Numbered from the stretch's first letter, positions 38,209 to 47,341 are shown. The stretch is 64,000 nucleotides of DNA from Paramylibacter ulvae (GCF_014652655.1 NZ_BMZF01000001.1:853631-917630); one strand, 5' to 3'. Notes: generated by a model from the letters alone, not told the origin. A program made the numbers and translations.

Positions 38209-39423
38209 TCAACGCGACAGCTTTCGTTTGCGCGCGCGATAATAAAATGCAGCGATGGCGATCAGCGCCGTTAGGCCAAACATGGTGGTGGCGAACGTCG
38301 TGGCAGGGATCGAGAAAAACTGTGCCGACGCCCCAAGTGCGACCGCACCCATTGCGGTGACGCTCATGGCGACAACGACCCAGATGCTCATCACACGCCC
38401 GCGCATATTATCGGGCAGGTCGGTTTGAATGGATGCTTGTAATGTGACCCCAACGTAAGTGGTGCAAAACCCCAACACCGAGACCGCGATGATTGCAAAT
38501 GTCCATGATTGCGTGTTGCCAACCACACCCATAAACACAATGCCAAACGCAGCAATGATAATTGTCACGGGGTTAATTACGGTTATTGGCCGTGCACTTG
38601 CGAGCCCCTTCAGCAAAGCACAACATAATGATCCAGCGCCAATGGCCGATGTCATTTGGCCAAAGCCAACCGCACCACGTTCAAACACGCCATCGGCGAT
38701 GACGGGTAAAATTTCCATGATCCCGCGCACACAAAATGACATGACCGAAATCAGAACAAGTGCGGATATAATGCTGGGGCGGTTTGCGATGTATTTGATG
38801 CCTGTGCGAAAGGCGCTGAAAAAGCTTTCTGGTGCGGTTTCGGGCGCGTTGCGCGGTTGCAGGCGGTGAATGATCGCAAGGCTTGGCAAATAAAGGATCA
38901 GCGTCACGCTCAGGGTTAGTGGGATACCGACCAGATCGATCAACACGCCACCAATCGCGGGGCCAATCAGGCGTGCAACGTTAAAATTGATCGCGGCAAG
39001 TGCCACGACAGAGCTAACATCTTCGCGGCCAACCAAGCGTGGCGCCATCGACAGACGCACAGGATGATGCGCGGATGCAACGATCCCCACCGCAAGCGCA
39101 ACCGCGCTGAGCAATATGGGGGTTGCGAACCCCAACAGATTTGCGAGCAAGAGCGCGAAGGTACAGCACATCATGCCAATGTTCGTGAGATAATTCGCAA
39201 GTTTTATATCACCACGATCAACCCAGACCCCAAAAAACGGGCCGCTGAATAATGTTGGAAACATTGATAGGCTGGCAATCAGGCCAACGAAACTCGCTGA
39301 ATGTGTCAGATCCCACGCAAGCCAACCAATGACCACGCGCAAAATCCACATGCCATTTACTGCACATGCGCCCCCCAAAAAATACAGGCGAAAATCTGAA
39401 TGTCGTAATGCGGCAAGGTTCAT
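38209..39423 (-). CDS. MFS transporter, DHA3/EntS-like
   Basis: This 404-residue protein has about twelve hydrophobic segments. The N-terminus MNLAALRHSDFRLYFLGGA and the loop motif GVWVDRGDIK (the MFS motif A region) fit the DHA3/EntS group of exporters. It ends a few bases before the beta-lactamase gene, in the same direction. The substrate is unknown; a role in antibiotic or siderophore export is possible. No regulator is next to it. Confidence 0.87.
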   Translation of the reverse strand: MNLAALRHSDFRLYFLGGACAVNGMWILRVVIGWLAWDLTHSASFVGLIASLSMFPTLFSGPFFGVWVDRGDIKLANYLTNIGMMCCTFALLLANLLGFATPILLSAVALAVGIVASAHHPVRLSMAPRLVGREDVSSVVALAAINFNVARLIGPAIGGVLIDLVGIPLTLSVTLILYLPSLAIIHRLQPRNAPETAPESFFSAFRTGIKYIANRPSIISALVLISVMSFCVRGIMEILPVIADGVFERGAVGFGQMTSAIGAGSLCCALLKGLASARPITVINPVTIIIAAFGIVFMGVVGNTQSWTFAIIAVSVLGFCTTYVGVTLQASIQTDLPDNMRGRVMSIWVVVAMSVTAMGAVALGASAQFFSIPATTFATTMFGLTALIAIAAFYYRARKRKLSR

Positions 39424-39496
39424 AATTCTGGTCTAGGGGAATTCAGATCAAAGACCAACGGTGATTTTGTACCTATCATGTAACTTTGTACCCCTT

Positions 39497-39614
39497 AAAA
39501 GAAACGCCCAGAGAAACGACACTAGGATATCGTATACTCTGGGCGTTGCCAGGTCCCAGCTCTTGAGCGAACAACCGTTTGGGGGGGGTAAACGGTTGAA
39601 AGAGCGAAAGAACC
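39497..39614 (-). ncRNA. Candidate small RNA or 3' UTR with a C8 loop
   Basis: On the minus strand this region folds into two hairpins. The first (39605-39559) has an outer stem (GCTCTT / AAGAGC) and an inner 8-bp stem AACCGTTT / AAACGGTT whose 9-nt loop contains eight C. The second (39547-39503) is a perfect 11-bp stem AACGCCCAGAG / CTCTGGGCGTT followed by TTTCTTTT, a good leftward terminator. It directly follows the small membrane-protein gene, so it is either that gene's 3' UTR or a processed small RNA. C-rich loops can pair with ribosome-binding sites. Confidence 0.5.
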
Positions 39615-39860
39615 TTAACTGTTTTGCGCGTTCGCGCGATCTTTTGTAGCCTGAGTGATTTGAGAGATCAAATCACTGTGCTGAATCTGATGATATACCA
39701 ATGTTAATGCAAGCCCCACCGCCATAAACCCTGAAATCGCCATCATACTGGCCAAGGTATTGTCATTAATAACCACGAAAGGCACCAATACAACCATCAA
39801 AACGGATGCCGCAAAAATCGGCAAAAGTGCTCTGATTGTGGTGAATGAAATTCGACCCAT
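39615..39860 (-). CDS. Small two-helix membrane protein, unknown
   Basis: This 81-residue protein is not in a family I recognise. It has two hydrophobic helices (about 9-32 and 36-56) and a polar tail ending in KDRANAQNS. The ATG at 39860 is preceded by GGAGTAACAAGT, a good ribosome site, which makes the gene credible despite its size. It stands alone between divergent bioM and the MFS gene and is followed by the structured C8-loop RNA and its terminator. Confidence 0.7.
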   Translation of the reverse strand: MGRISFTTIRALLPIFAASVLMVVLVPFVVINDNTLASMMAISGFMAVGLALTLVYHQIQHSDLISQITQATKDRANAQNS

Positions 39861-40113
39861 ACTTGTTACTCCAATAATAATAAATGTACCCCTTGTACGG
39901 TTCCAATATGGAAATTTAATTTTGGTTTTAAAGGCGCTGTTGTGAAATAATATCTTAATATGAATGCGATTTGAATGTTAATTACCTTTTTTCGCTTCTA
40001 GATTGTTTTATCGTCGCTGTCAGTACCTTAAAGTGAAGTTCATTGTGAATTTTTTGCATTGTATTTTCGATGCATTGGTGATATTTGCATAGGCAAATGT
40101 AGTAGGTGCGCAA

Positions 40114-40824
40114 ATGGAATCTGGTGGGTTATCGCTCAATAATGTGGTTTTGTCGGTTCATGGCAAACCCGTGCTGAATGACGTTTCTTTTCATGCGGAT
40201 GAACAACGCATCGGTCTGATCGGGGCGAATGGATCGGGGAAATCCACGCTTGCGCGTGTGATTTTGGGATTGTTGCAAATCAATTCGGGTGATTTGCGCG
40301 TCCACGGTGTTGATATCTGGAACGATCGTAAAGCGGCGTTGAAAACCGTGGGGATGTTGTTTCAAAACCCAGATCATCAAATTATTTTCCCCACATGCGA
40401 AGAAGAAATCGCATTCGGGTTAACACAATTGGGGCAACCTAAGGATCAAGCGCGCCGTACGGCACTGGCCATTTTAACGCAATTTGACCGCCGCGATTGG
40501 GCAAACCGTTCCACCCATGATTTATCGCAAGGACAGCGGCATTTCTTGTGCCTGTTGTCGGTGTTGGTCATGCAGCCTAAATTGTTGGTGTTCGATGAAC
40601 CCTATGCGGGGTTGGATTTGCCAACATCGATTCAGTTACACCGTAGCATTGATGCACTGGATCAACAGGTGGTGTTGATTACCCATGACATGGATGTATT
40701 GGCGGGATTTGACCGTGTGATCTGGTTGGATCAGGGCCAAGTTGTTGGCGATGGCACGCCTGCGGATGTTATTCCAAAATACATCACCGAAATGACCGCG
40801 CGTGCGGGGCAACCTGATGCTTAG
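40114..40824 (+). CDS. bioM: Biotin transporter ATPase BioM
   Basis: This 236-residue ATPase belongs to the energy-coupling-factor type. Walker A is GLIGANGSGKST, the Q-loop is FQNPDHQIIFPT (a mark of ECF ATPases), the signature is DLSQGQRHFLCLLS, and Walker B is KLLVFDEPYAGLDL. With BioN and BioY it forms the high-affinity biotin importer at the inner membrane. Its last 8 bases overlap bioN, which supports coupled translation. The upstream 250 bases are AT-rich; no clear BioR site was found. Confidence 0.93.
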   Translation: MESGGLSLNNVVLSVHGKPVLNDVSFHADEQRIGLIGANGSGKSTLARVILGLLQINSGDLRVHGVDIWNDRKAALKTVGMLFQNPDHQIIFPTCEEEIAFGLTQLGQPKDQARRTALAILTQFDRRDWANRSTHDLSQGQRHFLCLLSVLVMQPKLLVFDEPYAGLDLPTSIQLHRSIDALDQQVVLITHDMDVLAGFDRVIWLDQGQVVGDGTPADVIPKYITEMTARAGQPDA

Positions 40825-41425
40825 CCTTACATTGCCAATGCAAAGCTGGGCGCATTCCATTCCTGCGTGGGTGAAACTTGCGCTGTTGGTTGTCATATCA
40901 TTTGCGATGTTTCCAATACGCGATATCGCGATTTTGGCGGTGATTGTTGGGGGGGTGACCTGTTTATACCTCACACTTGGTCGTATGGCCTGTGCGCAAG
41001 GGTTGAAGATGTTGAAACCCTTGGCGTGGATGATGGCGATATTGTTGATTTATCATGTGATTACGGGACAGATTGGCGAAGGGATCCGTATCACCCTTAA
41101 AATGTTCGCGCTCGTCGGGATTGCAAATTTCGTAACCATGACCACCCGTTTGGATGATATGATCGCTGTGGTGATGATATTGCTGGCCCCACTAAAACTG
41201 TTGGGGATAAACACCCGATCCATCGCGCTGGCGTTTGCCATGGTAATTCGTTTTACGCCCGTCTTGTTTCAAAAAAGCGCAGATATTGCCAACTCTTGGC
41301 GCGCGCGCAGCCCAAAACGTGTTGGATGGCGGGTTGTGTTGCCGCTGTGTTTCGTGGCAATTGACGATGCAGAACATATATCAGAAGCCTTGCGCGCCCG
41401 TGGTGGCGTGACATCGGACCATTAG
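40817..41425 (+). CDS. bioN: Biotin transporter permease BioN
   Basis: This 202-residue membrane protein is the T component of the biotin importer, with about five hydrophobic segments. The coupling motif is in NSWRARSPKR, near residues 158-167, and ALRARGG near the C-terminus is typical as well. It links the ATPase to the biotin-binding subunit. I start at the ATG at 40817, inside the end of bioM, instead of 40802. bioY follows after 9 bases. Confidence 0.92.
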   Translation: MLSLTLPMQSWAHSIPAWVKLALLVVISFAMFPIRDIAILAVIVGGVTCLYLTLGRMACAQGLKMLKPLAWMMAILLIYHVITGQIGEGIRITLKMFALVGIANFVTMTTRLDDMIAVVMILLAPLKLLGINTRSIALAFAMVIRFTPVLFQKSADIANSWRARSPKRVGWRVVLPLCFVAIDDAEHISEALRARGGVTSDH

Positions 41426-41434
41426 GGGACACAT

Positions 41435-41980
41435 ATGGAACGAAATCTTACATTTATCGCGCTTTTCGCAGCACTCATCGCGGTGCTGGGTTTATTGCCA
41501 AAATTAACGCTTGGATTTGGTGTGCCAATCACGGCGCAATCACTGGGCGTGATGTTGGCGGGAACTGTATTGGGTGCCAAGCGTGGGTTCTTGGCCGCGT
41601 TGTTATTTGTCGGGCTCGCCATTGTTGGCCTGCCAATTTTGGCAGGTGGTCGTAACGGGCTCGAGGCAATTCAATCACCATCCGTTGGCTTTTTCTTGGG
41701 CTTTCCTATTGCGGCATTCGTCACTGGTTTGATTGTGGAACGTGCCAAGGATATGAATATCATGATTGTCAGCGTGATCGGATCAATCATCGGCGGCGTG
41801 GTTGCGTTGTATATTTTGGGCGTTATGGGATTGGCATGGAAGCTGGAAAAATCGTTTACTGAATCGTTGCTATTAGTGACTGCGTTCATTCCTGGTGATG
41901 CGGTGAAGGCGTTGTTGGCAGGTGTCGTGACCCAAGCAATATACAAAGCCCGCCCAAATGCAGTGATGTCACGAAGCTAG
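41435..41980 (+). CDS. bioY: Biotin-binding transporter subunit BioY
   Basis: This 181-residue protein is the substrate-binding S component, with six hydrophobic segments. PKLTLGFGVPITAQSLGVML and GVLAGTVLG-like AGTVLGAKRGFLA are typical, and FFLGFPIAAFVTGLIVE and FIPGDAVKALLAG are conserved in BioY. It imports biotin together with BioMN. It ends the operon and overlaps the convergent thiolase gene by 12 bases. Confidence 0.95.
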   Translation: MERNLTFIALFAALIAVLGLLPKLTLGFGVPITAQSLGVMLAGTVLGAKRGFLAALLFVGLAIVGLPILAGGRNGLEAIQSPSVGFFLGFPIAAFVTGLIVERAKDMNIMIVSVIGSIIGGVVALYILGVMGLAWKLEKSFTESLLLVTAFIPGDAVKALLAGVVTQAIYKARPNAVMSRS

Positions 41981-43075
41981 TATCAGCGCAGTACCCAATC
42001 CGCCAGCGGCGGCGATGGCGGCCAAACCTGTGCCGCCATTTTTTTGCACCAGATCGTGAAACAGGCGCACTGCCAAAATCGCACCTGATGCGCCAATTGG
42101 GTGGCCACGAGCCAATGCGCCACCTTTGATATTCACGCGATCCGCGTCTAGATATGCGCCGTTTACACATGCAATCGCTTGCGCGGCGTAGGCCTCCATG
42201 ATTTCACATTGGGTGAGGCTATCCACCGCCATACCGGTTTGGTTTAAACAATTTTCAATTGCGCCAATTGGAACAAGTGCTGGTTGGGATGAATCACCAC
42301 CCAGTGTTATCCCGTTGACGATGCGCAATGCGGGTGGATTCCCCAGAGATTTTAACATCTGTTCGGACACTACCAAGACAAATGCAGCACCGTCCGCGCT
42401 GATCGCGGTATTGGCGGCGGTGATGTCACTAATGATTGGTTTGGCGCGTTGGCATAACGCGGGGGATAATACGCGGGTAAATCCATCGGTTTCACCTGCA
42501 CCCGCGATGGGCACAATTTCTCGGCGCAGATCGGCGCGGTGTTGGATGGCCTTTGCATGGCTTTCAATCGCCCAGTTATCTTGGGCGTTTCGGGGGATAT
42601 TTAATGCGTTTGCGGCGACGTGCAAATCGGGATCTTGGTTGGCAAAGGGGCTAAACGCGGGGCGATCATATGAGACCGGTGGTGCACCGTTTTTCCCCTG
42701 TGTCATGCGGATGGGGCGCATGGATGCGCTTTCGCCTCCGCCAGCGATAACAGCATGGGATGAACCCGATTGGATCATCTGTGTCGCCAGTAAAATCGCA
42801 TCCAACCCACCAACACATTGGCGATCAATCGACAGCCCTGCCACCCTATTTGGCAGACCTGCGGCCTGTGCCGCCATGCGGGCTGGGTTGCCACCACCAT
42901 ATAATGCGTTGGACAATATCAATTCATCCACCTGCGCTGAATCAAGTTTGGCATCAGACAAAGTTGCACTGATCACTGGCGCGCATAAATCATGGAGCGC
43001 AACATCGGCAAATGCACCATTTTGTGCCATGACTGCACTGCGCCTTGCGGCGATGACATAGGCGTGTTTGCTCAT
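41969..43075 (-). CDS. Thiolase-fold protein, degraded catalytic set
   Basis: This 368-residue protein has the thiolase fold. The nucleophilic cysteine is kept in SIDRQCVGGLDA and the catalytic histidine in ARGHPIGASGA. The NEAFA motif reads MEAYA, and the second catalytic cysteine region (CIGGG in classic thiolases) reads AAGGLG, so the acid/base cysteine is alanine. Standard acetoacetyl-CoA thiolase activity is therefore doubtful. It is translationally coupled (ATGA) to the adenylate-forming ligase upstream, so an acyl-CoA or acyl-AMP intermediate may be shared. Confidence 0.8.
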   Translation of the reverse strand: MSKHAYVIAARRSAVMAQNGAFADVALHDLCAPVISATLSDAKLDSAQVDELILSNALYGGGNPARMAAQAAGLPNRVAGLSIDRQCVGGLDAILLATQMIQSGSSHAVIAGGGESASMRPIRMTQGKNGAPPVSYDRPAFSPFANQDPDLHVAANALNIPRNAQDNWAIESHAKAIQHRADLRREIVPIAGAGETDGFTRVLSPALCQRAKPIISDITAANTAISADGAAFVLVVSEQMLKSLGNPPALRIVNGITLGGDSSQPALVPIGAIENCLNQTGMAVDSLTQCEIMEAYAAQAIACVNGAYLDADRVNIKGGALARGHPIGASGAILAVRLFHDLVQKNGGTGLAAIAAAGGLGTALILAS

Positions 43076-44271
43076 GTCATGCGATCCTTTATCAATGCGG
43101 TGATACGGCGATAATCTGTTTTACCAGAGGGCAGGGTTGGCCAATCATCAATCGTGAAGATACGACGTTTCGATAGATGTTTGATGTCATTCATCCGCCC
43201 GACATCACCACAGATCGCACAGGCTAATTGATGGCCGCGCAAATCATCGCGGATGGCAATGACGCCGGCATATTCAACACCATCGTTTGCCAATACGGCG
43301 CGTTCAATTTCATCCAGATGCACCAGTTGATCGGCAATGTTGATTGCACGATCGCGCCGCCCGGTGATGAACAGGTTTCCAGCGGTATCAAAATGTCCAA
43401 GCTCACCAACGTCAACATATCCATCTGAACCAACAACGGCAGTGTCTGATGTCAGATATCGCGTTGCATTCATCGGGCTATTGACGAAAACGCCGCCATT
43501 GCGGATTTGAACATCAACACCGATATAGGGTTTGCCAACCGATCCCGTTGGCGTGGTCGCGTCACTGATGGTGACAAAACTGGTTTCGGCGGCGCCGTAA
43601 AACACTTTGATCACCGCGTTTGGAAAATATGTGGACAGGGTGGCGTGATCATTTGCACTTAATGCGCCACCACCCACGAAAATATGTTTCACTTCGAGAT
43701 TGATTGCGTTTTGTTGGCACAAGATTTTCAGCTGTGTTGGGGTGGCATAAATGACGTTAATATCATGATTGCACAGTTTTGCGCGTGGTGACAAAAATGC
43801 AATTTTTGCACCAACAAAAGCAGCCTCTGCCGCACCATAAAACGCAAGTGAGTGGGATAAATAACCCAGCACCGCCACACGATCATCGGCTGTGATGCCA
43901 TTGCGATCAAAGCTGTAAATCCAGCTTTCGGTGCTGCGCAAAATGGCCTTGGGCGTGCCTGTGGTTCCACCACTGAAAGTGATGAACCGTGTCGCCGTTC
44001 GCTCGTGCAAGGCGTTGGTGATCGGTGCGCAAGGCGTATTTAGTATGATAAAATCATCGGGCAGGTTTTGCGCAATATTCACACTCGCAACACCACAAAT
44101 GCGCCCTGTTGATAATATGCCAAAAAATGCGGCGAGCGCATGGAATGGATCATGCAGACAAATGACCACCCGTGCATTGCTGGGCAATGTGTCCGCCCAG
44201 GCCCCATATCCCGCCTGAAGCGGGGTGTTTTGCGCAGATCGCATCGGTTTTGTGGTTAAATCGGTTGTCAT
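43072..44271 (-). CDS. Adenylate-forming acyl-CoA ligase family protein
   Basis: This 399-residue protein is a shortened class I adenylate-forming enzyme. The phosphate-binding motif is TFSGGTTGTPKAI, the A5-type motif is FYGAAETSF, GYVDVGELGHFD and ITGRRDRAINIADQLV are the hinge region, and the catalytic lysine is in LPSGKTDYRR. The N-terminal domain is about 100 residues shorter than in usual acyl-CoA synthetases. The acid it activates is unknown. It is the first gene of a two-gene operon with the thiolase-like gene, beside bioMNY. Confidence 0.85.
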   Translation of the reverse strand: MTTDLTTKPMRSAQNTPLQAGYGAWADTLPSNARVVICLHDPFHALAAFFGILSTGRICGVASVNIAQNLPDDFIILNTPCAPITNALHERTATRFITFSGGTTGTPKAILRSTESWIYSFDRNGITADDRVAVLGYLSHSLAFYGAAEAAFVGAKIAFLSPRAKLCNHDINVIYATPTQLKILCQQNAINLEVKHIFVGGGALSANDHATLSTYFPNAVIKVFYGAAETSFVTISDATTPTGSVGKPYIGVDVQIRNGGVFVNSPMNATRYLTSDTAVVGSDGYVDVGELGHFDTAGNLFITGRRDRAINIADQLVHLDEIERAVLANDGVEYAGVIAIRDDLRGHQLACAICGDVGRMNDIKHLSKRRIFTIDDWPTLPSGKTDYRRITALIKDRMT

Positions 44272-44375
44272 GGTGATAAATGTCTAAACTGCGGGGCAAT
44301 CAGGTGCAATCACAGCCTTGGCAGGGCGGGCGAATCTGGCTAAACCCTGTGGAACGCTAACAGCAGGACAATCCG

Positions 44376-45080
44376 ATGACATTTCCAAACACATTCCCCG
44401 AAAAATCCGTAATGGCCGAATTGGCGGCATCGATGTTGCTGGAAATTGACGCGGTGAAATTCCGCCCAGAGGAACCTTATAAATTTGCTTCTGGCTTGGC
44501 ATCGCCCGTTTATATTGATTGTCGCAAATTGATCAGCTACCCGCGCATCCGATCCGCGTTGATGGATTTTGCCGTGGCAACATTGTACCGCGATGTTGGG
44601 TTTGAACAGTTTGATGCCGCCGCAGGTGGTGAAACCGCAGGCATCCCGTTTGCCGCGTGGATTTCGGAACGCATGGGATTGCCAATGCAATATGTGCGCA
44701 AAAAACCCAAAGGTTATGGCCGTGATGCGCAAATCGAGGGCGATATTTCCGAAGACCAGCGCGTATTGTTAGTCGAAGATTTGACAACCGATGGTGGGTC
44801 CAAATTGATGTTCGCAGAAGCAATCCGCAATGCGGGTGCAAAATGCGATCATACGTTGGTTGTATTTTACTACGATATTTTCAAAAACACCCATGAGATG
44901 TTGGCCGAAAACGGGCTTAAGCTTCATTATTTGGTAACATGGTGGGATGTTTTGAAGGTTGCGCGCGATCAGGGCAAATTCAGCGCAGAAAAACTCGACC
45001 AAGTGGAAGCATTTTTAAATGCGCCATTGGAATGGTCTGCGGCACATGGTGGCGTTTCAGAATTGCCGGTTGCCAAATAA
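44376..45080 (+). CDS. pyrE: Orotate phosphoribosyltransferase
   Basis: This 234-residue enzyme makes orotidine 5'-phosphate in pyrimidine synthesis. The PRPP-binding motif is [15 protein letters not shown]. The orotate region is [19 protein letters not shown], and [17 protein letters not shown] is also conserved. The length fits the longer alphaproteobacterial form. An AGGA ribosome site precedes the ATG. It converges with the XRE regulator gene, with 13 bases between the two stops. Confidence 0.94.
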   Translation: MTFPNTFPEKSVMAELAASMLLEIDAVKFRPEEPYKFASGLASPVYIDCRKLISYPRIRSALMDFAVATLYRDVGFEQFDAAAGGETAGIPFAAWISERMGLPMQYVRKKPKGYGRDAQIEGDISEDQRVLLVEDLTTDGGSKLMFAEAIRNAGAKCDHTLVVFYYDIFKNTHEMLAENGLKLHYLVTWWDVLKVARDQGKFSAEKLDQVEAFLNAPLEWSAAHGGVSELPVAK

Positions 45081-45093
45081 AGGCGCCCCGCGA

Positions 45094-45486
45094 TTAATTA
45101 AGATCGCGCAGCCGCGTTTCCAAATTTTCAAGCCGTTCAAGCGCGTGGGATAGCGTGGATTTAAGGCTGGCGATTTCGCCAAGCGTATCATTCACGCCCT
45201 CTGGTCGATCAAAGCTTTGCGCAACATTTTCGGTGCCGTTTGCCTCGCCGTTGATCAGCCAGATGATTGATACATTTAACAAACCAGCCAGCATTTGGAT
45301 GCGATTGGCGCGTGGTTCGACAGTATCATTTTCCCATGCCTTTACCGTTTTCTTTTTCACGCCCAGCTTTTGTGCCAATGCTTGGGTCGTGATTCCCTTT
45401 GCGTTGCGCGCGGCCTCTAGCCGATCTCCAAATGTGGCGACGTCTTCGTTGAAAAATTCGGTGCTGTCTGGTTTTTCGTTGGACAC
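45094..45486 (-). CDS. XRE-type helix-turn-helix regulator
   Basis: This 130-residue protein has a Cro/CI helix-turn-helix (about residues 19-72: GDRLEAARNAKGITTQALAQ, LGVKKKTVKAWENDTVEPR) and a C-terminal heptad-like coil (LKSTLSHALERLENLETRL) suited for oligomerisation. I start at the GTG at 45486, because GGAG lies six bases upstream; the longer reading to 45615 adds unlikely sequence. It may control the divergent acetyltransferase gene, though the target is not known. Confidence 0.82.
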   Translation of the reverse strand: MSNEKPDSTEFFNEDVATFGDRLEAARNAKGITTQALAQKLGVKKKTVKAWENDTVEPRANRIQMLAGLLNVSIIWLINGEANGTENVAQSFDRPEGVNDTLGEIASLKSTLSHALERLENLETRLRDLN

Positions 45487-45652
45487 TTGCTGCTCCGTGG
45501 CGAGGGGTTTGGTTGATCTTGTGCACAGACCTAACGCGCCTGTGGTTGGTTTGTAAACTGTACCTTGGTTCGGTTTTACCAAATCTAGCAAATACGACTG
45601 GACGTTTGGCGACACCTTTGATTGGATTTGCGAAACATGAAAGGATTTGAAT

Positions 45653-46252
45653 ATGTCTGTTTGGCCAGATGATGTGGTGTTGTCAGGAACACTCGTGAAG
45701 ATAGAGCCGCTTTCGATGGATCATTGTAGTGATCTACAAGAAAGTGCAGCAGACGGCGAATTGCACAAATTGTGGTACACGTGGATTCCTGCGCCAGACG
45801 ATGTGGCGATGGAAATCGAGCGACGCTGTGAGCTGCGCAACGTTGGATCAATGCAGCCGTTTGCAATTATCGATCAATCCAGCGGACATGCCGTGGGCAT
45901 GACGACATTTATGAATATTGATGCCCAGAACAAGCGAGTGGAAATCGGATCGACATGGTATCGCAAATCGGTGCAACGATCAGGGATCAACACCGAATGC
46001 AAATTGATGATGTTGGGTCATGCGTTCGAAGTGTTGGATTGCATCGCCGTTGAATTTCGAACCCATGTTGTAAATTTGCAGAGCAGGCGTGCGATTGAAC
46101 GCTTGGGAGCAAAGCCCGATGGGATTTTGCGCAATCACATGAAAGTGGCGAATGGAACCATACGCGACACGGCGTTGTATTCCATTATCAATAGTGAATG
46201 GCCAACAGTGAAGGCGCATTTGCAATGGCAATTGGCCAAGCCGCGCACATAG
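45653..46252 (+). CDS. GNAT N-acetyltransferase, RimJ/RimL-like
   Basis: This 199-residue protein has the GNAT pattern of the RimJ/RimL group: a N-terminal LVKIEPLSMDHCSDLQ, the strand VEIGSTWYRKSVQRSGINTE leading into the acetyl-CoA loop, and the conserved VNLQSRRAIERLGAKPDGIL. It likely acetylates a protein N-terminus or a small molecule. The ATG at 45653 has AAGGA upstream; a TTG six bases before is the alternative. It ends directly against the next, convergent gene. Confidence 0.85.
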   Translation: MSVWPDDVVLSGTLVKIEPLSMDHCSDLQESAADGELHKLWYTWIPAPDDVAMEIERRCELRNVGSMQPFAIIDQSSGHAVGMTTFMNIDAQNKRVEIGSTWYRKSVQRSGINTECKLMMLGHAFEVLDCIAVEFRTHVVNLQSRRAIERLGAKPDGILRNHMKVANGTIRDTALYSIINSEWPTVKAHLQWQLAKPRT

Positions 46253-47131
46253 TCATTGCCAAGATTTGATCATATCGACAATGCGTGATTCATAGGCACC
46301 CCAGGCATCTGGATTAAAAAACGTGGTCCCGTCATAGCGATAAAACATTCGGCCAAGTTCAGTTTGCGAAACGATGTCGCAACCTGGCTTTCCGATGCGT
46401 GGACAGCTGGCGAACACTATCAAATTATCATCTGCGTCCAAGACAAAATGGTTGATATTCTTGCGCCGATAAATCGTGCGAAAATTAATGCAAGAAACCG
46501 TATCTCCGATGATCGTTTTTTCACAAAATTCGATCCAATCACGTTTGTTGGGCACACGATTGTCGGATGCGGATTGCTTAAGCACTTCGCGTAAAAATTG
46601 CGCAGGTTGATATGCTGTTGTAAGCGCAAGCTGATCAACAATTGCTTCTTGTTCCTCGCAATATTGCGAACCTTGATAAACGCCGCGAAGAGAGTTTTTA
46701 CAGTAAGTGATGGTCATTTTTGCATCGTCACGGGCAACATTTTCCCCTGATTGTGTATAGATGCGCGGTACGTTGTAGGGCGTGTTGCCAATGTGTTGGA
46801 CTAAGAACTGTGGCTGCGATTTTACCGCAAATGGCAGTATGATTTGAACGATCAGTGAAACGGCCAACGCGATCACAAAATACTTGGTATATTTTTTATC
46901 ATAATTTTTGATCTGTAGCGTGGCCCAAGCGGCAATCGTACCAAAGGTGAATATGCTGATACCAAGAAAGGTGAAAAACCACGGCAGATAATTTGGATTG
47001 CAAAAATTCGTGTTCGCCAGTGCACCACACCCTGCAGCAACGCCCAATCCAAGAAACAGAAAAATAAATGCGCAAACGCAAAACACCGCCCACATAAAAA
47101 TCACAATAAATAGCGTGGAGAAATTTTTCAT
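46253..47131 (-). CDS. Unknown membrane protein with six paired cysteines
   Basis: I do not recognise this 292-residue protein. Three hydrophobic segments (about 4-33, 47-70, 85-104) are followed by a soluble part of about 185 residues. That part holds cysteines in three pairs (TYCKN and YCEEQ; FCEKT and SCINF; ASCPR and GCDIV), which suggests disulfides on the periplasmic side. I use the ATG at 47131, which places the first helix at the start; an upstream GTG at 47227 would extend it. It ends exactly against the acetyltransferase gene. Confidence 0.65.
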   Translation of the reverse strand: MKNFSTLFIVIFMWAVFCVCAFIFLFLGLGVAAGCGALANTNFCNPNYLPWFFTFLGISIFTFGTIAAWATLQIKNYDKKYTKYFVIALAVSLIVQIILPFAVKSQPQFLVQHIGNTPYNVPRIYTQSGENVARDDAKMTITYCKNSLRGVYQGSQYCEEQEAIVDQLALTTAYQPAQFLREVLKQSASDNRVPNKRDWIEFCEKTIIGDTVSCINFRTIYRRKNINHFVLDADDNLIVFASCPRIGKPGCDIVSQTELGRMFYRYDGTTFFNPDAWGAYESRIVDMIKSWQ

Positions 47132-47341
47132 TACAAAGGCATACCGTTCAAGTTCAATATTTTCTAGTGCTATGCGACCCAAGGATTTGCAAATTTGCGA
47201 GAGCGCACGAATGGGAGCATATTCCACCTTAATTCAGGCAAAATAATGAACTGGAGGTAATTATCTTGGAAACGAGCAAAAAAGTGATGGATTAAATGGC
47301 GCAGTGCTGATTAGTTTTCAAAAAAATCAAAGGTATGAGCG

